Below, in pieces: positions 1 through 10,300 of a stretch of DNA of 64,000 nucleotides. Source of the DNA: Verrucomicrobiota bacterium (GTDB lineage Bacteria; Verrucomicrobiota; Verrucomicrobiia; Limisphaerales; J093). The notes under the pieces are model-generated. The model had not been told where the DNA came from and searched no databases. It worked only from the letters and a program-made list of their open reading frames with translations. Position 1 is the first letter of the stretch; every line of letters begins with the position of its first letter. The stretch spans positions 314,514 to 378,513 of the forward strand of contig JAOSKK010000037.1 of NCBI GenBank assembly GCA_027493615.1, in the 5' to 3' direction. Both the position numbers and the translations under genes were made by a program.

Positions 1-66
1 CCCAAACGTCAGCGTGGCCTGCCGGATGGGTCCCAGGTTCTCAATGCCCAGTCTCGCCGTCTTCAT
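1..66 (-). CDS. AAA family ATPase, N-terminal fragment (gene runs off the window)
   Basis: Reading leftward from an ATG at 64-66 gives 22 codons to the window edge with no stop. The peptide contains GIENLGPIRQATLTFG, which resembles the first beta strand of SMC/OLD-type AAA ATPases (typically 'I.NFG.I..A.L.F', just ahead of the Walker A loop). That loop would lie outside the window. A purine-rich GAAGAG lies about 7 bases upstream of the ATG. It is divergent from the DUF1080 gene, so the roughly 100 bases between them should hold both promoters. The family call rests on this short stretch only. Confidence 0.35.
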   Translation of the reverse strand, partial: MKTARLGIENLGPIRQATLTFG

Positions 67-174
67 GGTCGCTCTTCGGACACTGCGCCGAAATTAGGCT
101 CGGGGCGAGGGAATGGGAAGCCCGATGCGGCGGGCGATTGACCAACGGCAGCCAGTGGGGGTATCAACTCGGCC

Positions 175-1524
175 ATGACATCGTCTGCTCGACGGCGCGC
201 GCTACGGCGCACCCTTCTCTCGTTCACCACCCTGACGGCCTTGCTGGCCGCATTCCCTGCGGGCCACGCGGCCACCTTGAACCAACCCCCCTCAGGTTTC
301 GTGGCCCTGTTCAATGGTGACGACCTCACCGGCTGGCGGGGCGGCGACACATTCGATCATCGCAAGTTGCTCGCCATGCCTGCGGCAGAACGCGCCGCCC
401 AGATCGCGAAATGGACGGAGACCATGAAGGCGCACTGGCGCGTGGAGAACGGGGAACTCATCAACGATGGACAGGGCGCCTATGCCACCACGGAGCAGGA
501 CTACGGCGATTTCGAGTTGCTGGTCGAGTACCGCACGGTGCCCAAGGCCGATTCCGGGATCTACCTCCGCGGCGTGCCGCAGGTGCAGATCTGGGATTAC
601 ACCGAGGAAGCCAAGTTCAACATCGGCGCCAACCGGGGCTCGGGCGGCCTCTGGAACAACAGCCCCGGTGCCCCGGGCAAGGATCCGCTGGTGCTCGCCG
701 ACAAGCCCTTCGGCGAATGGAACGCGTTCCGGATCGTCATGGTCGGGGCCCGCGTCAGCGTGTGGCTCAACGGCCAACTCGTCGTGGACCATGCGCTGAT
801 GGAGAACTACTACGATCGCAAGACGCCCGTGCCGAAGCGCGGCCCGATCCAGCTTCAAACCCACGGCGGCGAGATCCGCTGGCGCAACGTGTTCCTGCGC
901 GAGATCCCGGCCGAGGAAGCCAACCGGATCCTGGCCTCCCCGGGAAGCGCCGGTTTCCGCACGATTTTCAACGGCCGGGATTTCACGGGCTGGGCCGGCC
1001 CGGTGGACAATTACGAGGTCAAGGACGGCGCCCTGCTCTGCAAACCGGGCCAGGGCGGCACCATCTACACCCGCGACGAGTACGGCGACTTCGTCGTACG
1101 CCTCGAGTTCAAGTTACCCAAGGGCGGCAACAACGGCCTCGCCATCCGCTACCCGGGCCGCGGCGACACAGCCTATGCCGGCATGACCGAAATCCAGGTC
1201 CTCGATGACGACTACGAGAAGGCCACGGGGCACGAGATCGACCCGCGGCAGGCCCACGGCTCGGTGTACGGGATGATCGCCGCCCAGCGCGGTTACCAGC
1301 GTCCCATCGGCGAATGGAACTTCCAGGAAGTCACCGTCCAGGGCTCGAAGATCAAGGTCGAACTGAATGGCTTCGTCATCCTCGACGGCGATGTCGCCAC
1401 GGTGAAGGAGTTCCTCGGCAACAGCCCGCATCCGGGCAAGGACCGGACCCGGGGCCACTTCGGTTTCGCAGGCCACAACGACCCGGTCAGCTTCCGGAAC
1501 ATCTGGCTCAAGCCGCTGGACTGA
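175..1524 (+). CDS. Secreted double-DUF1080 protein (3-keto-disaccharide hydrolase family)
   Basis: Intact 449-residue protein. An Arg-rich start is followed by a hydrophobic stretch (residues about 13-31) ending AGHAA, a signal peptide for export. Two DUF1080 (concanavalin-like) domains follow, at about 40-243 and 262-449. Both open with the typical 'LFNG.DLTGW' / 'IFNGRDFTGW' motif and contain the 'YGDFELLVEYR' / 'YGDFVVRLEFK' strand and the 'GSVYGMI' / 'GSGGLWN' regions. DUF1080 members include 3-keto-glycoside hydrolases and are very abundant in Verrucomicrobiota and Planctomycetota, usually near glycoside hydrolases and Gfo/Idh/MocA genes; both types occur in this window. The substrate cannot be read from sequence. 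The ATG at 175 fits the signal peptide. Confidence 0.85.
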   Translation: MTSSARRRALRRTLLSFTTLTALLAAFPAGHAATLNQPPSGFVALFNGDDLTGWRGGDTFDHRKLLAMPAAERAAQIAKWTETMKAHWRVENGELINDGQGAYATTEQDYGDFELLVEYRTVPKADSGIYLRGVPQVQIWDYTEEAKFNIGANRGSGGLWNNSPGAPGKDPLVLADKPFGEWNAFRIVMVGARVSVWLNGQLVVDHALMENYYDRKTPVPKRGPIQLQTHGGEIRWRNVFLREIPAEEANRILASPGSAGFRTIFNGRDFTGWAGPVDNYEVKDGALLCKPGQGGTIYTRDEYGDFVVRLEFKLPKGGNNGLAIRYPGRGDTAYAGMTEIQVLDDDYEKATGHEIDPRQAHGSVYGMIAAQRGYQRPIGEWNFQEVTVQGSKIKVELNGFVILDGDVATVKEFLGNSPHPGKDRTRGHFGFAGHNDPVSFRNIWLKPLD

Positions 1525-1758
1525 AGACCCGTCAGTCGGGCTGATTGGCCCGCTGCCAGCCGCTTATCGGGATTCGCCTCGCCGCCACCCGGCGGGGCGA
1601 CGGGGCTGAGGATGAGCACCGCAGCGCGCCAGCGCGCCCCGAGTGCGAGGCCCTCGGGCAGCGCCTGGGGGGCCCAGGGTTCGGCAGCCTGGCCCCGCTC
1701 GGAAGGCGAGCGCGGGATCCCCTTGACGCTGCGGGGACTTTCGCGAACCGTCTTGCCG

Positions 1759-4203
1759 ATGTCGTCGGCTGCGACTCAGATCCCCTGCATCCCTTGCTAT
1801 TGGCGCCGCGTCGGCGGGCTTGTCGGTCTGATGGCCATGAGCCTCGCCGGACGCGCGGCGGTCGCTCCGCCGGCACCGACCGAGGCGTCGCCACTCACCC
1901 TCTGGTACACGCGGCCGGCAACGAATTGGGAGCGGGAAGCCCTGCCGATTGGCAATGGCCGTCTGGGGGCGATGGTCTTCGGGGGCACCGTTCACGAGCG
2001 CGTCCAGCTCAACGAGGATTCGCTCTGGGCCGGCGGACCCCGTGACTGCAACAACCCGGAGGCATTGGCCGCTCTGCCCGAGGTGCGCCGGCTGCTTTTC
2101 GCCGGCCGGCCTGCGGAGGCCTTCAAACTGGCTGACGCCAAACTCATGGGCCAGCCGCGGACGCTGCGACCTTACCAGACCCTGGCGGATCTGCGGCTGG
2201 ACCTGCCCGGACACGAAGAAGCCGTCGACTACCGTCGGGAACTGGACCTGCAGACCGCCGTGGCCCGCGTCCGTTACCGGGTGGGCAACGTCGTCTACGA
2301 ACGGGAGATGTTCGCCAGCCATCCGGACCAGGTCATCGTCCTCCGATTCACCGCTTCCGTTCCCGGCCAGCTCACCCTGTTCGCCGCGCTGGACCGGGAA
2401 CAGGACGCCACGCCGCGGGCGCAACCGCCCGACCGGCTCGAGCTCGAGGGCTGGTTGGACGATGGCAAGGGCCTTGAATTCCGCGTGGTGCTCCAGGCCA
2501 TCGTGGACGGGGGCAGGTGTTCGCCCCCGCCCGGCGACTCGAGATCCGGGGGCATCGACGGCGATTCTGATCTTGGGCGCCGCCACCAACTTCGGCGGTC
2601 AGGACTGTGCCGAAACGGCCAGGGCCGCGGTGCAGCGGGCCGCGCGCAAACGCTACGACGATCTGCGTCGGACGCACGTGGCCGATCACCGCGCGCTGTT
2701 TGACCGCGTGACCCTGGACCTGGGAGGGGCCGAGGCAGCACGATTGCCCACGGACATCCGCCTGGAACAGGTGCGCCAGGGGGACGGATCCTCTTCTGGT
2801 GACGACCCTCTTTCAACTGGGCCGATACTTCCTGATCGCCAGCTCGCGACCAGGGGACCTGCCGGCGAATCTGCAGGGGCTTTGGGCCGAGGGCTTCAGC
2901 CCGCCGTGGAACAGCGATTACCACCTGAACATCAATCTCCAGATGAACTATTGGCCGGCCGAACCGGCCAACCTGGCCGAGTGTGCCCTGCCGCTGTTCG
3001 AGCTCATCGAGTCGTTGCGCGCGCCGGGAAGGCGGACGGCCCAGGTGCACTACGGCGCGCGCGGGTGGGTGGCGCATCACATCACGGACGTCTGGGGATT
3101 CACGGTGCCGGGCGATGGTCCGCAGTGGGGCTTGTGGCCGATGGGCGCGGCCTGGTTGTGCCAGCACCTGTGGGAACACTACGCGTTCGGGGGGATCGGG
3201 AGTTCCTGGCGCGGCGGGCCTACCCGGTGATGAAGGAGGCGGCGGAATTCTTTCTGGACTATCTGGTGGAGGACGACCGGGGCCGGCTGGTGAGCGGACC
3301 TTCGATCTCGCCGGAGAACGCCTACCGTTTGCCGGATGGCACCATGGGCCACCTGTGCATGGGGGCGTCGATGGACAGCCAGATCATCACCGATCTGTTT
3401 CGGAACACGCTGGCGGCCAGCCGGTTGCTCGGTCAGGATGAGGGGCTGCGACCGCGCTGGGAGGAAGTGCTGCGCCGGTTGCCGCCACCGTCGGTGGGGC
3501 GGTATGGACAGCTCATGGAATGGAGCGAAGACTACGAGGAACCGGAGCCGGGTCACCGGCACATCTCGCATCTGTTTGCGCTCCATCCGGGTCGCCAGAT
3601 CACGCGTCAGGGCACGCCGGAGCTGGCGGCGGCCGCTCGAACCACCCTCGAGCGTCGGCTGGCCCACGGCGGGGGGCACACGGGTTGGAGTCGGGCCTGG
3701 ATCATCAATTTCTGGGCGCGGCTGGGCGACGGTGGGCAGGCGTATGACAATCTGATGGCGTTGATGCGGCAGAGTTTGGCACCGAACCTGTTTGACCTGC
3801 ATCCGCCGTTTCAGATCGACGGAAACTTCGGAGCCACGGCGGGCTTGGCCGAAATGTTGCTACAATCACACGCATCCACGGGTGGTACGACTGACCCCGA
3901 TGGCACCCAATATGAACTCGAGTTGCTGCCGGCGCTGCCGTCGGCCTGGCCGCAGGGCCGGGTGACGGGCTTGCGCGCGCGCGGCGGGTTCGAAGTGGAC
4001 CTCGAGTGGCAGCAGGGCCGGTTGCGCGCGGCCCGGATCCGTTCCGGGCTCGGGCAGGACTGCCGGCTGCGCGCCGCCTTCCCGGTCATGGTGCGGCGAG
4101 GGGGACGGTCAGGGCGGTGGTGAAAGTCCGGCCAGTGGGGGCCTCGGTGATCGAGTTCCCCACGCGGCGGAAAACCGAGTACTGGATTGTCCCGGGTGGC
4201 TGA
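1759..4203 (+). CDS. Glycoside hydrolase family 95 (alpha-L-fucosidase-like), broken by about five frameshifts
   Basis: Predicted exported enzyme of about 815 residues, normal for GH95, which hydrolyses alpha-1,2-L-fucosides (some members alpha-galactosides). The ATG at 1759 precedes a hydrophobic signal region (GGLVGLMAMSLAGRAA). Conserved blocks appear in order: LPIGNGRLGAMVFGG, RVQLNEDSLWAGGP, NLQGLWAEGFSPPWNSDYH, NINLQMNYWPAEPANL, GHRHISHLFALHPG, TGWSRAWIINFWARLGDG and HPPFQIDGNFGATAGLAEML. The Asn/Asp-rich NINLQMNYW and the IDGNFG motif belong to the catalytic pocket. Reading frame changes at G runs 2509-2513, 2548-2552, 2779-2783, 3189-3194 and 4100-4104. Most fit one missing G, and restoring bases rebuilds family consensus such as TNFGG, QGGTDPLLVTTLFQLGRY and HYAFGGDREFL. 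The C-terminal piece ends EYWIVPGG at 4203. The breaks are probably sequence errors. It follows the DUF1080 gene on the same strand. Confidence 0.82.
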
Positions 4204-4318
4204 GGGGTGTCCGGGCGGTACGGGCATGTGACGACGACTGAAGCGCGATGAATTCGACTTGACACGTGGGGGGTGCGGGTCGTGATTGACGGGCGAGACT
4301 GAGATTAAAGGAACTGCT

Positions 4319-4975
4319 ATGCACAACTACTTATGGAAGGTGGCGGTCGGGTTGGCGCTGGTGGGGGGGCTGCCACTGCGTGGCGCGATTCTTTGGGACG
4401 GTCTCCTCACGCCGTCGAGCTTGAGCGAGGCGGGGCTGAGCGTTGGGCCCCAGAGCTTCGTGGGATTCCGGCTGTTGCCGCAAGAGGACGCCCGGCTCGG
4501 CTCCCTGTTCGGGTTCATCGGTCGTCCCAACGATCCCATCGTCTGGCCTCATCTACCTCCTTCACCCAAGTTCACCGTCTCGCTTTGGACGACGGAGGGC
4601 CTGGTGGAGGACCCGCTGCAGGTCCAACTCTCGATCGTGGCGCTCCAACAGCCGAGCATCGGGACGGAGTCGGGTCTGCGGGTCTGGAGCGTCTTCTGCG
4701 ATCTGAGCGATGTGCATTGGGTGCTGACGGCGGGCATTGAGTACATCCTGGCGGTGAGCATGGACCTGCCTGGGGAATGGCTGATTCACAACCCGGTGCA
4801 TCAGCCCTCCTTGTGGTACACCGGCACGGACTGGCAGACGCTGCCGGGCGTCCTGGGATGGAATGCACGGTTGCATGTCACCCCCGTGCCCGAGCCGGTC
4901 GGAACCGGCGTGGTGCTGGCGGGGGTTGTGGCGCTGTGGGCTGTGGGCCGGCGGGCGTGGGGCCAACGGCGGTGA
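4319..4975 (+). CDS. PEP-CTERM sorting-domain protein, function unknown
   Basis: Intact exported protein of 218 residues. AAAGGA at about 4308-4313 is a good ribosome-binding site for the ATG at 4319, so the in-frame ATG at 4286 is not preferred. An N-terminal signal peptide (VAVGLALVGGLPLRGA) is followed by a beta-rich body with no recognised domain. The C-terminus has the PEP-CTERM tripartite signal: PVPEPVG, a hydrophobic helix (VVLAGVVALWAV) and a basic tail (RRAWGQRR). Such proteins are sorted by exosortase/EpsH systems, associated with exopolysaccharide and biofilm surfaces; no exosortase gene lies in this window. The gene ends 15 bases from the convergent fusion gene. Confidence 0.75.
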   Translation: MHNYLWKVAVGLALVGGLPLRGAILWDGLLTPSSLSEAGLSVGPQSFVGFRLLPQEDARLGSLFGFIGRPNDPIVWPHLPPSPKFTVSLWTTEGLVEDPLQVQLSIVALQQPSIGTESGLRVWSVFCDLSDVHWVLTAGIEYILAVSMDLPGEWLIHNPVHQPSLWYTGTDWQTLPGVLGWNARLHVTPVPEPVGTGVVLAGVVALWAVGRRAWGQRR

Positions 4976-4990
4976 CGGATCGGGCGTGTC

Positions 4991-7120
4991 CTACGGGAAC
5001 AACGCCTGGATCCCCTTCACCGTGGCTTCGACCAGCGCCTGGCCACCGTCGGGGCCGACGACGTATTGGTCGGCGCTGTAGCCGCCGCCTTGGACAGCGC
5101 GGGCCGTCGGCAAATAGCCGCTCTGGCCTCCGGAGATCTGGATGAGGAGCGTGAGCAGCGCGGGGCTGCGGGCTTCAATGCGCGTGGCGTAATCGTGGTA
5201 GAGCTCGAAAGGGTTGGTGGCCAGAGCCACGTCTCCCAATCCTCATCACGTGCACCCCACGGGTTGCACACTGTCGGTCCGGTAGAACGGCTGCGCGATG
5301 GCGTCGGGCTGCGGGAGGGTCACAGCCACGGTGCGATGACGGAATACCAACCGGTCCACCGCCTCCGCCTCGGCGAGCGGACGCCCTTCTTCGACAGCCC
5401 GCGCGATGCGGCGGGCCAGCTCCTGGCGACGCGAGAGCCCCCGGCGCTGCTCCATGATCTGCTCGGCCCGCTGGCGGTAGAGCGGATGCGGCGAAAGGTC
5501 GCCGCTGGGCGCACACTGCGGGAGGACGAAAAAGGCGGGGCCATGGCGACGCCGGAGCTCCACGCGCACATCGTGCCAGAAATCGGCGGAGATCTCGTTC
5601 AACCCCTCGGTTTCCTGGGAGGGGCACGCCAGGTTCACCACAACCCCCACGGGTTGTCCACCCGCGCCCCAGAAGAAGAGCAGGTCGACCGCCGTGTCCA
5701 TGCCGCCCTCGATGTGCGAAAAGTCGGCGGCGCGGGTGTCGCCGTACATGACCGCCCGGCCGTCGGCATAGACCGCACGTCGGTTCAGCCCGGTGACGGC
5801 GTGGCTCAGCGCCCAGCCCAGCCGGGCCGGTGCGCGATCCTGCCAGGCGCGAACCGCCGCCAGACTGACGCGTTCGAGGAAGAAATCGGCGTATTCTGAC
5901 GCCTTCATGACGCCCGGATCCCCGCTCACGTCGTAGAGGTCACCGAAGGTGTCGTCCAGAAAGCCCGGGGCGGTATGGGTGTGCGTGGCGCAGAGCAGGA
6001 CCTTGGTGGGGTCCAGGTCCGCGAGCCGCTCGCGCAGCCGCGCCTGGACGCGATCCTGGATCGCCCGCTGGATCATGATGACGTCACAGGAAATCATCAG
6101 GGCCTGCTCACGTTCTCCGTTGGGACCCCGGGTCTCGAGGGCCAGAGCGGTGGCGGTGAGCGGGTCCCGCACGCCGGTCGAGATCCGCTTGTGCAACTGC
6201 CCGACCAGGGCCACCGGCCGGGGCGGCGTGATGTCGACGCTCGCCCAACCCGCGAACAACGGGTCGCGACGCGGAGCGGCCGCTTCGAGGGCGGCGGCGG
6301 TCGTCCGGAAGTACGCGGCACATTGGGCGAGATCCGGGCGGTTGTCTTCCCAGTTACGTTCGAACTCGATGGCGAACAGCGTGGGACGAACCCCAAGGCG
6401 CTGGACCTCGCGCAACACCCCGGCGATGTCGCCCTGTCCCGTGCCCCACCAGACGTCGTGGCCTTCAGGGCCGGCCGTGTTCAGGTCCTTGACGTGCAGG
6501 GAAAGCAGGCGCTGGCCCAGGAGCCGGATGCCCTCCACCGGGGCAATGCCCGACCGCTGCCAATGGCCCAGATCGGCGCAGGCCCCGAGCCGTGGACTGC
6601 GGCCCTCCAAGACTTTGAGAATCTCCCGCGGATGCCAATAGCGCGAGCTCCCCTGCGGATGGTTGTGGATCGCCACGTTGATCCCGAACTCACCCGCCAA
6701 CGGCTCGATCACGTTCAATGCCTCGGGCGATGGCTCCGAGATGAGGGTCTCAATGCCCAACCGCCGGGCCAGCACAAACACGCGCCGGCACGCGGCTTCG
6801 TCCGCGGGAAGTTCGTGGTAGTACAGGCTGGTCAGCGTGACGCCGGCAGCACTGAGCTTCTCGCGAATCGCCCGCACCGACTCCTCACCCAGGTCCGCCG
6901 TGAGCCGCGCGTCCTGGCCGGGGCGGATCGCCTGCCCTTCGAAGGCCTCGAGGTAGCGGATCCCGAGGGCGGCGGTGCGGTCGACCGCCTCGAAGAGCGT
7001 GAACCGGTTGAAGCTCCAGGCGGCCACCCCGAGGCGCCAGCCGAACGGTTCCACCGGTTCCGCCGCGAGGAGCGTAAACACCACACCGAGGGCCAGACCG
7101 AGAGACGGGACGGGCTTCAT
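4991..7120 (-). CDS. Fusion: sugar phosphate isomerase/epimerase-like TIM barrel + neutral ceramidase-like domain
   Basis: About 710 residues with a signal peptide (LGLALGVVFTLLAAEP). Residues about 25-285 match xylose-isomerase-like TIM barrels (GVAAWSFNRFTLFEAVD, GVTLTSLYYHELP, HNHPQGSSRYWHP, GACADLGHWQRSG, LLSLHVKDLN). Residues about 290 to the end match the neutral/alkaline non-lysosomal ceramidase family: GWASVDITPP, LLCATHTHTAPGF, LNRRAVY, GGMDTAVDLLFFW, NLACPSQETEG, and C-terminal GDVALATNPFELYHDY and GYLPTARAVQGGGYSADQYV. His-rich THTH is a likely metal site. One or two frameshifts at about 5225-5255 separate the last 83 codons, which are clearly the same protein. The two domains are normally separate proteins; here the linker (residues about 285-292) is short and in frame, so I infer a real fusion. 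The substrate is unknown; members in this phylum sit in sugar-degradation loci. Confidence 0.78.
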
Positions 7121-7244
7121 GTCGCCAGCATGTTCGCGGCCGGATCGGTTGGCGAGTCAGGAATCGCCCTCCGTCTCCCCCCGGGTAACCGTTACTCTTG
7201 GCGCACGGCGGAGCCGAATGCTCCCGAGGCCCCCGCGACCGACC

Positions 7245-7315
7245 GTAGGTGCCGACGTCAGGAGGCGTTGTGGGTAGCCGGCCGCGCCGCTTCGCCTCCT
7301 CACGTCGGCGCCTAC
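7245..7315. repeat. Family-2 inverted repeat, copy 1 (CGACGTCAGGAGGC arms)
   Basis: A 71-bp imperfect inverted repeat with 23-bp arms. The left arm begins GTAGGTGCCGACGTCAGGAG (7245-7267) and the right arm (7293-7315) is its reverse complement with about two mismatches. It lies in the 259-bp gap between the divergent fusion gene (start 7120) and the CotH gene. The same arms recur at 25773-25845 and, as a single arm, at 60663-60685. The unit is non-coding and has no transposase. It could be a small non-autonomous mobile element or a structured RNA. Confidence 0.8.
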
Positions 7316-7379
7316 CACCATCGGCTGTGCGTCGAGAATTCCGCTGAAAGCCGTCGACGCCTGTGGTAGGCCTCTGCTG

Positions 7380-10300
7380 ATGTGTGAGTCTGACCCGAGT
7401 TCGGCCCGGCTCAGCGGCTTGCCTGGCGCGCGCGGAAGGGGGGGCGGGTGGCGGGAACATTCGCTGGGCGCCTGGATGGCGCTGGCTTTCGGCCTGGCAC
7501 CGGCACCAACCTCCGCGGGCGCCGGGGGACCGCAGGTCGTGGCGGTCGTGCCGCCAGCCGGCGCCACGGTGGCGGAGCTGACGTTCGTCGAAGTGGTGTT
7601 CGACCGGAACGTGCAGGGTGTCGACGCTGCGGATCTGCGGCTGAACGGCCAACCGGCGCTTTCGGTCCAGGAACATTCGCCGCGCGATTACGCGTTTGCC
7701 GTCAGTGCGCCCGCGCCCGGCCCGGTCGAGTTCACGTGGGTGGAAGGGCATGGCATCACGGATCTGGCCACGCCGCCGCGCGCGTTCACGGGGATCGGTT
7801 GGAGCTGCATGTTCGATCCGGCCCCGACGCCAGCCAGGGTGGTGATCTCTGAGCTGTTGGCCGCAAACGACCACGGGCTGCGCGACGATTTCGGCGACCG
7901 TTCCGACTGGATCGAGCTATGGAACCGCGAGGAGGAACCCGTGGCGCTGGAGGGTTGGTTCCTGACGGACAACGCGCAGGAACCGGCCAAGTGGCGTTTT
8001 CCGGCTGTGACCCTGCCCGCGGGCGGCTACCTGCTGGTCTGGGCTTCGGAACGAGATCGCGCGGAGCCCGCGAAGCCGCTGCACACGAACTTCAAGCTGG
8101 CTGCGGACGGTGAGTACTTGGCCCTGCTCGATGCCCACACAAACGTGGTATCGGTCTTCGCCCCGGCCTACCCAGCCCAGCGACCGGACGTCTCGTATGG
8201 ACGCGACACGCTGGATCCGGAGTTGACCGGGTATTTCCTGGCGCCGACGCCACGGGCGGCGAACGGCACCCGCGGTCCGGGTTTCGCGCCCGAAGTGACG
8301 TTTTCGTTGGCGGGCGGTGTCTACACAAACGCCAGCCTGACCATCCACCTCAGCGCGCCGGCGGGGACCCTCCGCTACACGTTGAATGGGACGCTGCCCA
8401 CGGAAGCGGCAGCGGTTTACAGCGAGCCGCTGGTAGTGACCCGGAGCACCGTGATTCAGGCCCGGGTCTTTGAGGCAGACCGGCTGCCCGGACCGCTGGG
8501 GGTGGAGACCTATCACCTTCTGGGGCCGAGCACGGCGACGTTCACATCCAATCTGCCGCTGATGATCGTCCACACGGCGGGACGGGGGATCGCGGCGGAG
8601 CAGCGGATCCCCGCCTTCGTGGTGGCGATCGAACCGGAACGGGGGCGGACCTCGCTCCGATTGCCGCCCCAGCACCAGGGCAAGGCGCAGATCGAAGTGC
8701 GGGGCCAGTCCTCGCTCGGGTTCCCCAAGAAGGCCTACAACCTCGAACTCACGGATGCGGCCGGATTGGACGTGGAGGTTCCGTTGCTCGGGTTGCCGGA
8801 GGAATCGGACTGGGTGCTTTACGCGCCTTACTCGGACAAGCCCTTTGTCCAGAACTTCCTCGCCTATGAACTGCACGAGCGGATGGGGCACTACGCCCCC
8901 CGCCGGCGGTTCATCGAGTTGTTTGTCCAGACGACCTCCGGCCGCCTCGAGTATCCCCGGGACTACGCCGGCATCTACTTGCTGGTCGAGAAGATCAAGG
9001 TCGACAACCGCCGTGTGGACATCGCCCGACTCACGCCCGACTACACCGCCGAACCGGAAATCAGCGGCGGCTACATGTTCAAGAAGGACAAGGACAGCCC
9101 GGGCGACCGCGGGTTTTCCACCACGGGGGCGCCGGGTTCAGCGGCCAGGCGCTGAAGTTCCATGAACCCAAGCCACGCGAGATCACGCTGGCCCAGCAGA
9201 ACTGGCTGCGGAACTACCTCAACCAGTTTGAGCGGGCCCTGTACGCGAGTGACTGGTTGAGCCGCACCGGCACCAGCCACTACAGCCACTTCATCGACGC
9301 GGACTCGTTCGTCGACAACCACTGGATCGTCGAGTTCCCCAAGCAGATCGATGGCTACCGCCTCAGCAACTACTTCCACAAGGACCGCGGCGGCAAGGTG
9401 AAGATGGATCCCATCTGGGACTGGAACCTCAGCTTCGGCAACGCCGACTACCTCGAGGGGGCCAACCCGACCGGCTGGTATTACACCTTGATCGACGAGA
9501 ACGCCCATATCTGGTTGCGCCGGTTGATGAATGGCACCCCTTCGAGCGGCGGGCAGACCGGTGACCCGGATTTCAACCAGCGCATCGCCGACCGCTGGAG
9601 CGTTCTCCGGACCAACCTGTTCGCCGCCTCGAACCTGCTCGCGCGCGTGGACGAACTCGCCGCCCAACTGGACGAGGCCCAGGTCCGCGACTTCGCCCGC
9701 TGGCCGCGGCTGGGCGCCTACGTCTGGCCCAATCCCCCTCTACTCCCAGCCCCGCACCTACGCCGGCATCATCACCAACCTGAAGAACTGGATCCAGCAA
9801 CGCTACAACTGGATCGACCGCCAGTTCGTGCAGGCCCCGCAGTTCTCCCACGCCGGGGGCGGCGTGTCGCCCGGCTTTCCGCTGGGCCTCACCGGCCCGA
9901 CCGGAACCGTCTACTACACGACCGACGGTTCCGATCCACGCCGTCCCGGCGGCGCGGTGGCCCCTCAGGCACGCCCGTTCAGCGCCCCCTTCGCGATCAG
10001 TACAAACAGCCGCGTGGTGGCCCGCGTGCGCAGCGGAACGAAGTGGAGTGGACCCAGCGCTGCGACCTTCATCGTTGAGACTCCACCGTTGGTCATCACC
10101 GAGCTCATGTATCGTCCGGCGCCCGCCGCCGAGGGCTCGCCCTACGCCCCTGGCGATTTCGAGTTCATCGAATTGCTGAACCGCGGCACGGCGTCCCTGG
10201 ACCTGCGCGGCTTCGAGTTGGTGGCCGGCATCCAGTTCAGCTTTGCCACCCCGACCCTGACGACTCTGGAGGCAGGGGCGCGGCTGGTCCTGGTGAGGAA

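Noticed and set aside
5066..5899. Long open frames antisense to real genes (also 11121-13028, 27827-28408, 34883-36289)
   Set aside because: They mirror conserved genes on the other strand, have biased composition from high GC, and show no family motifs.
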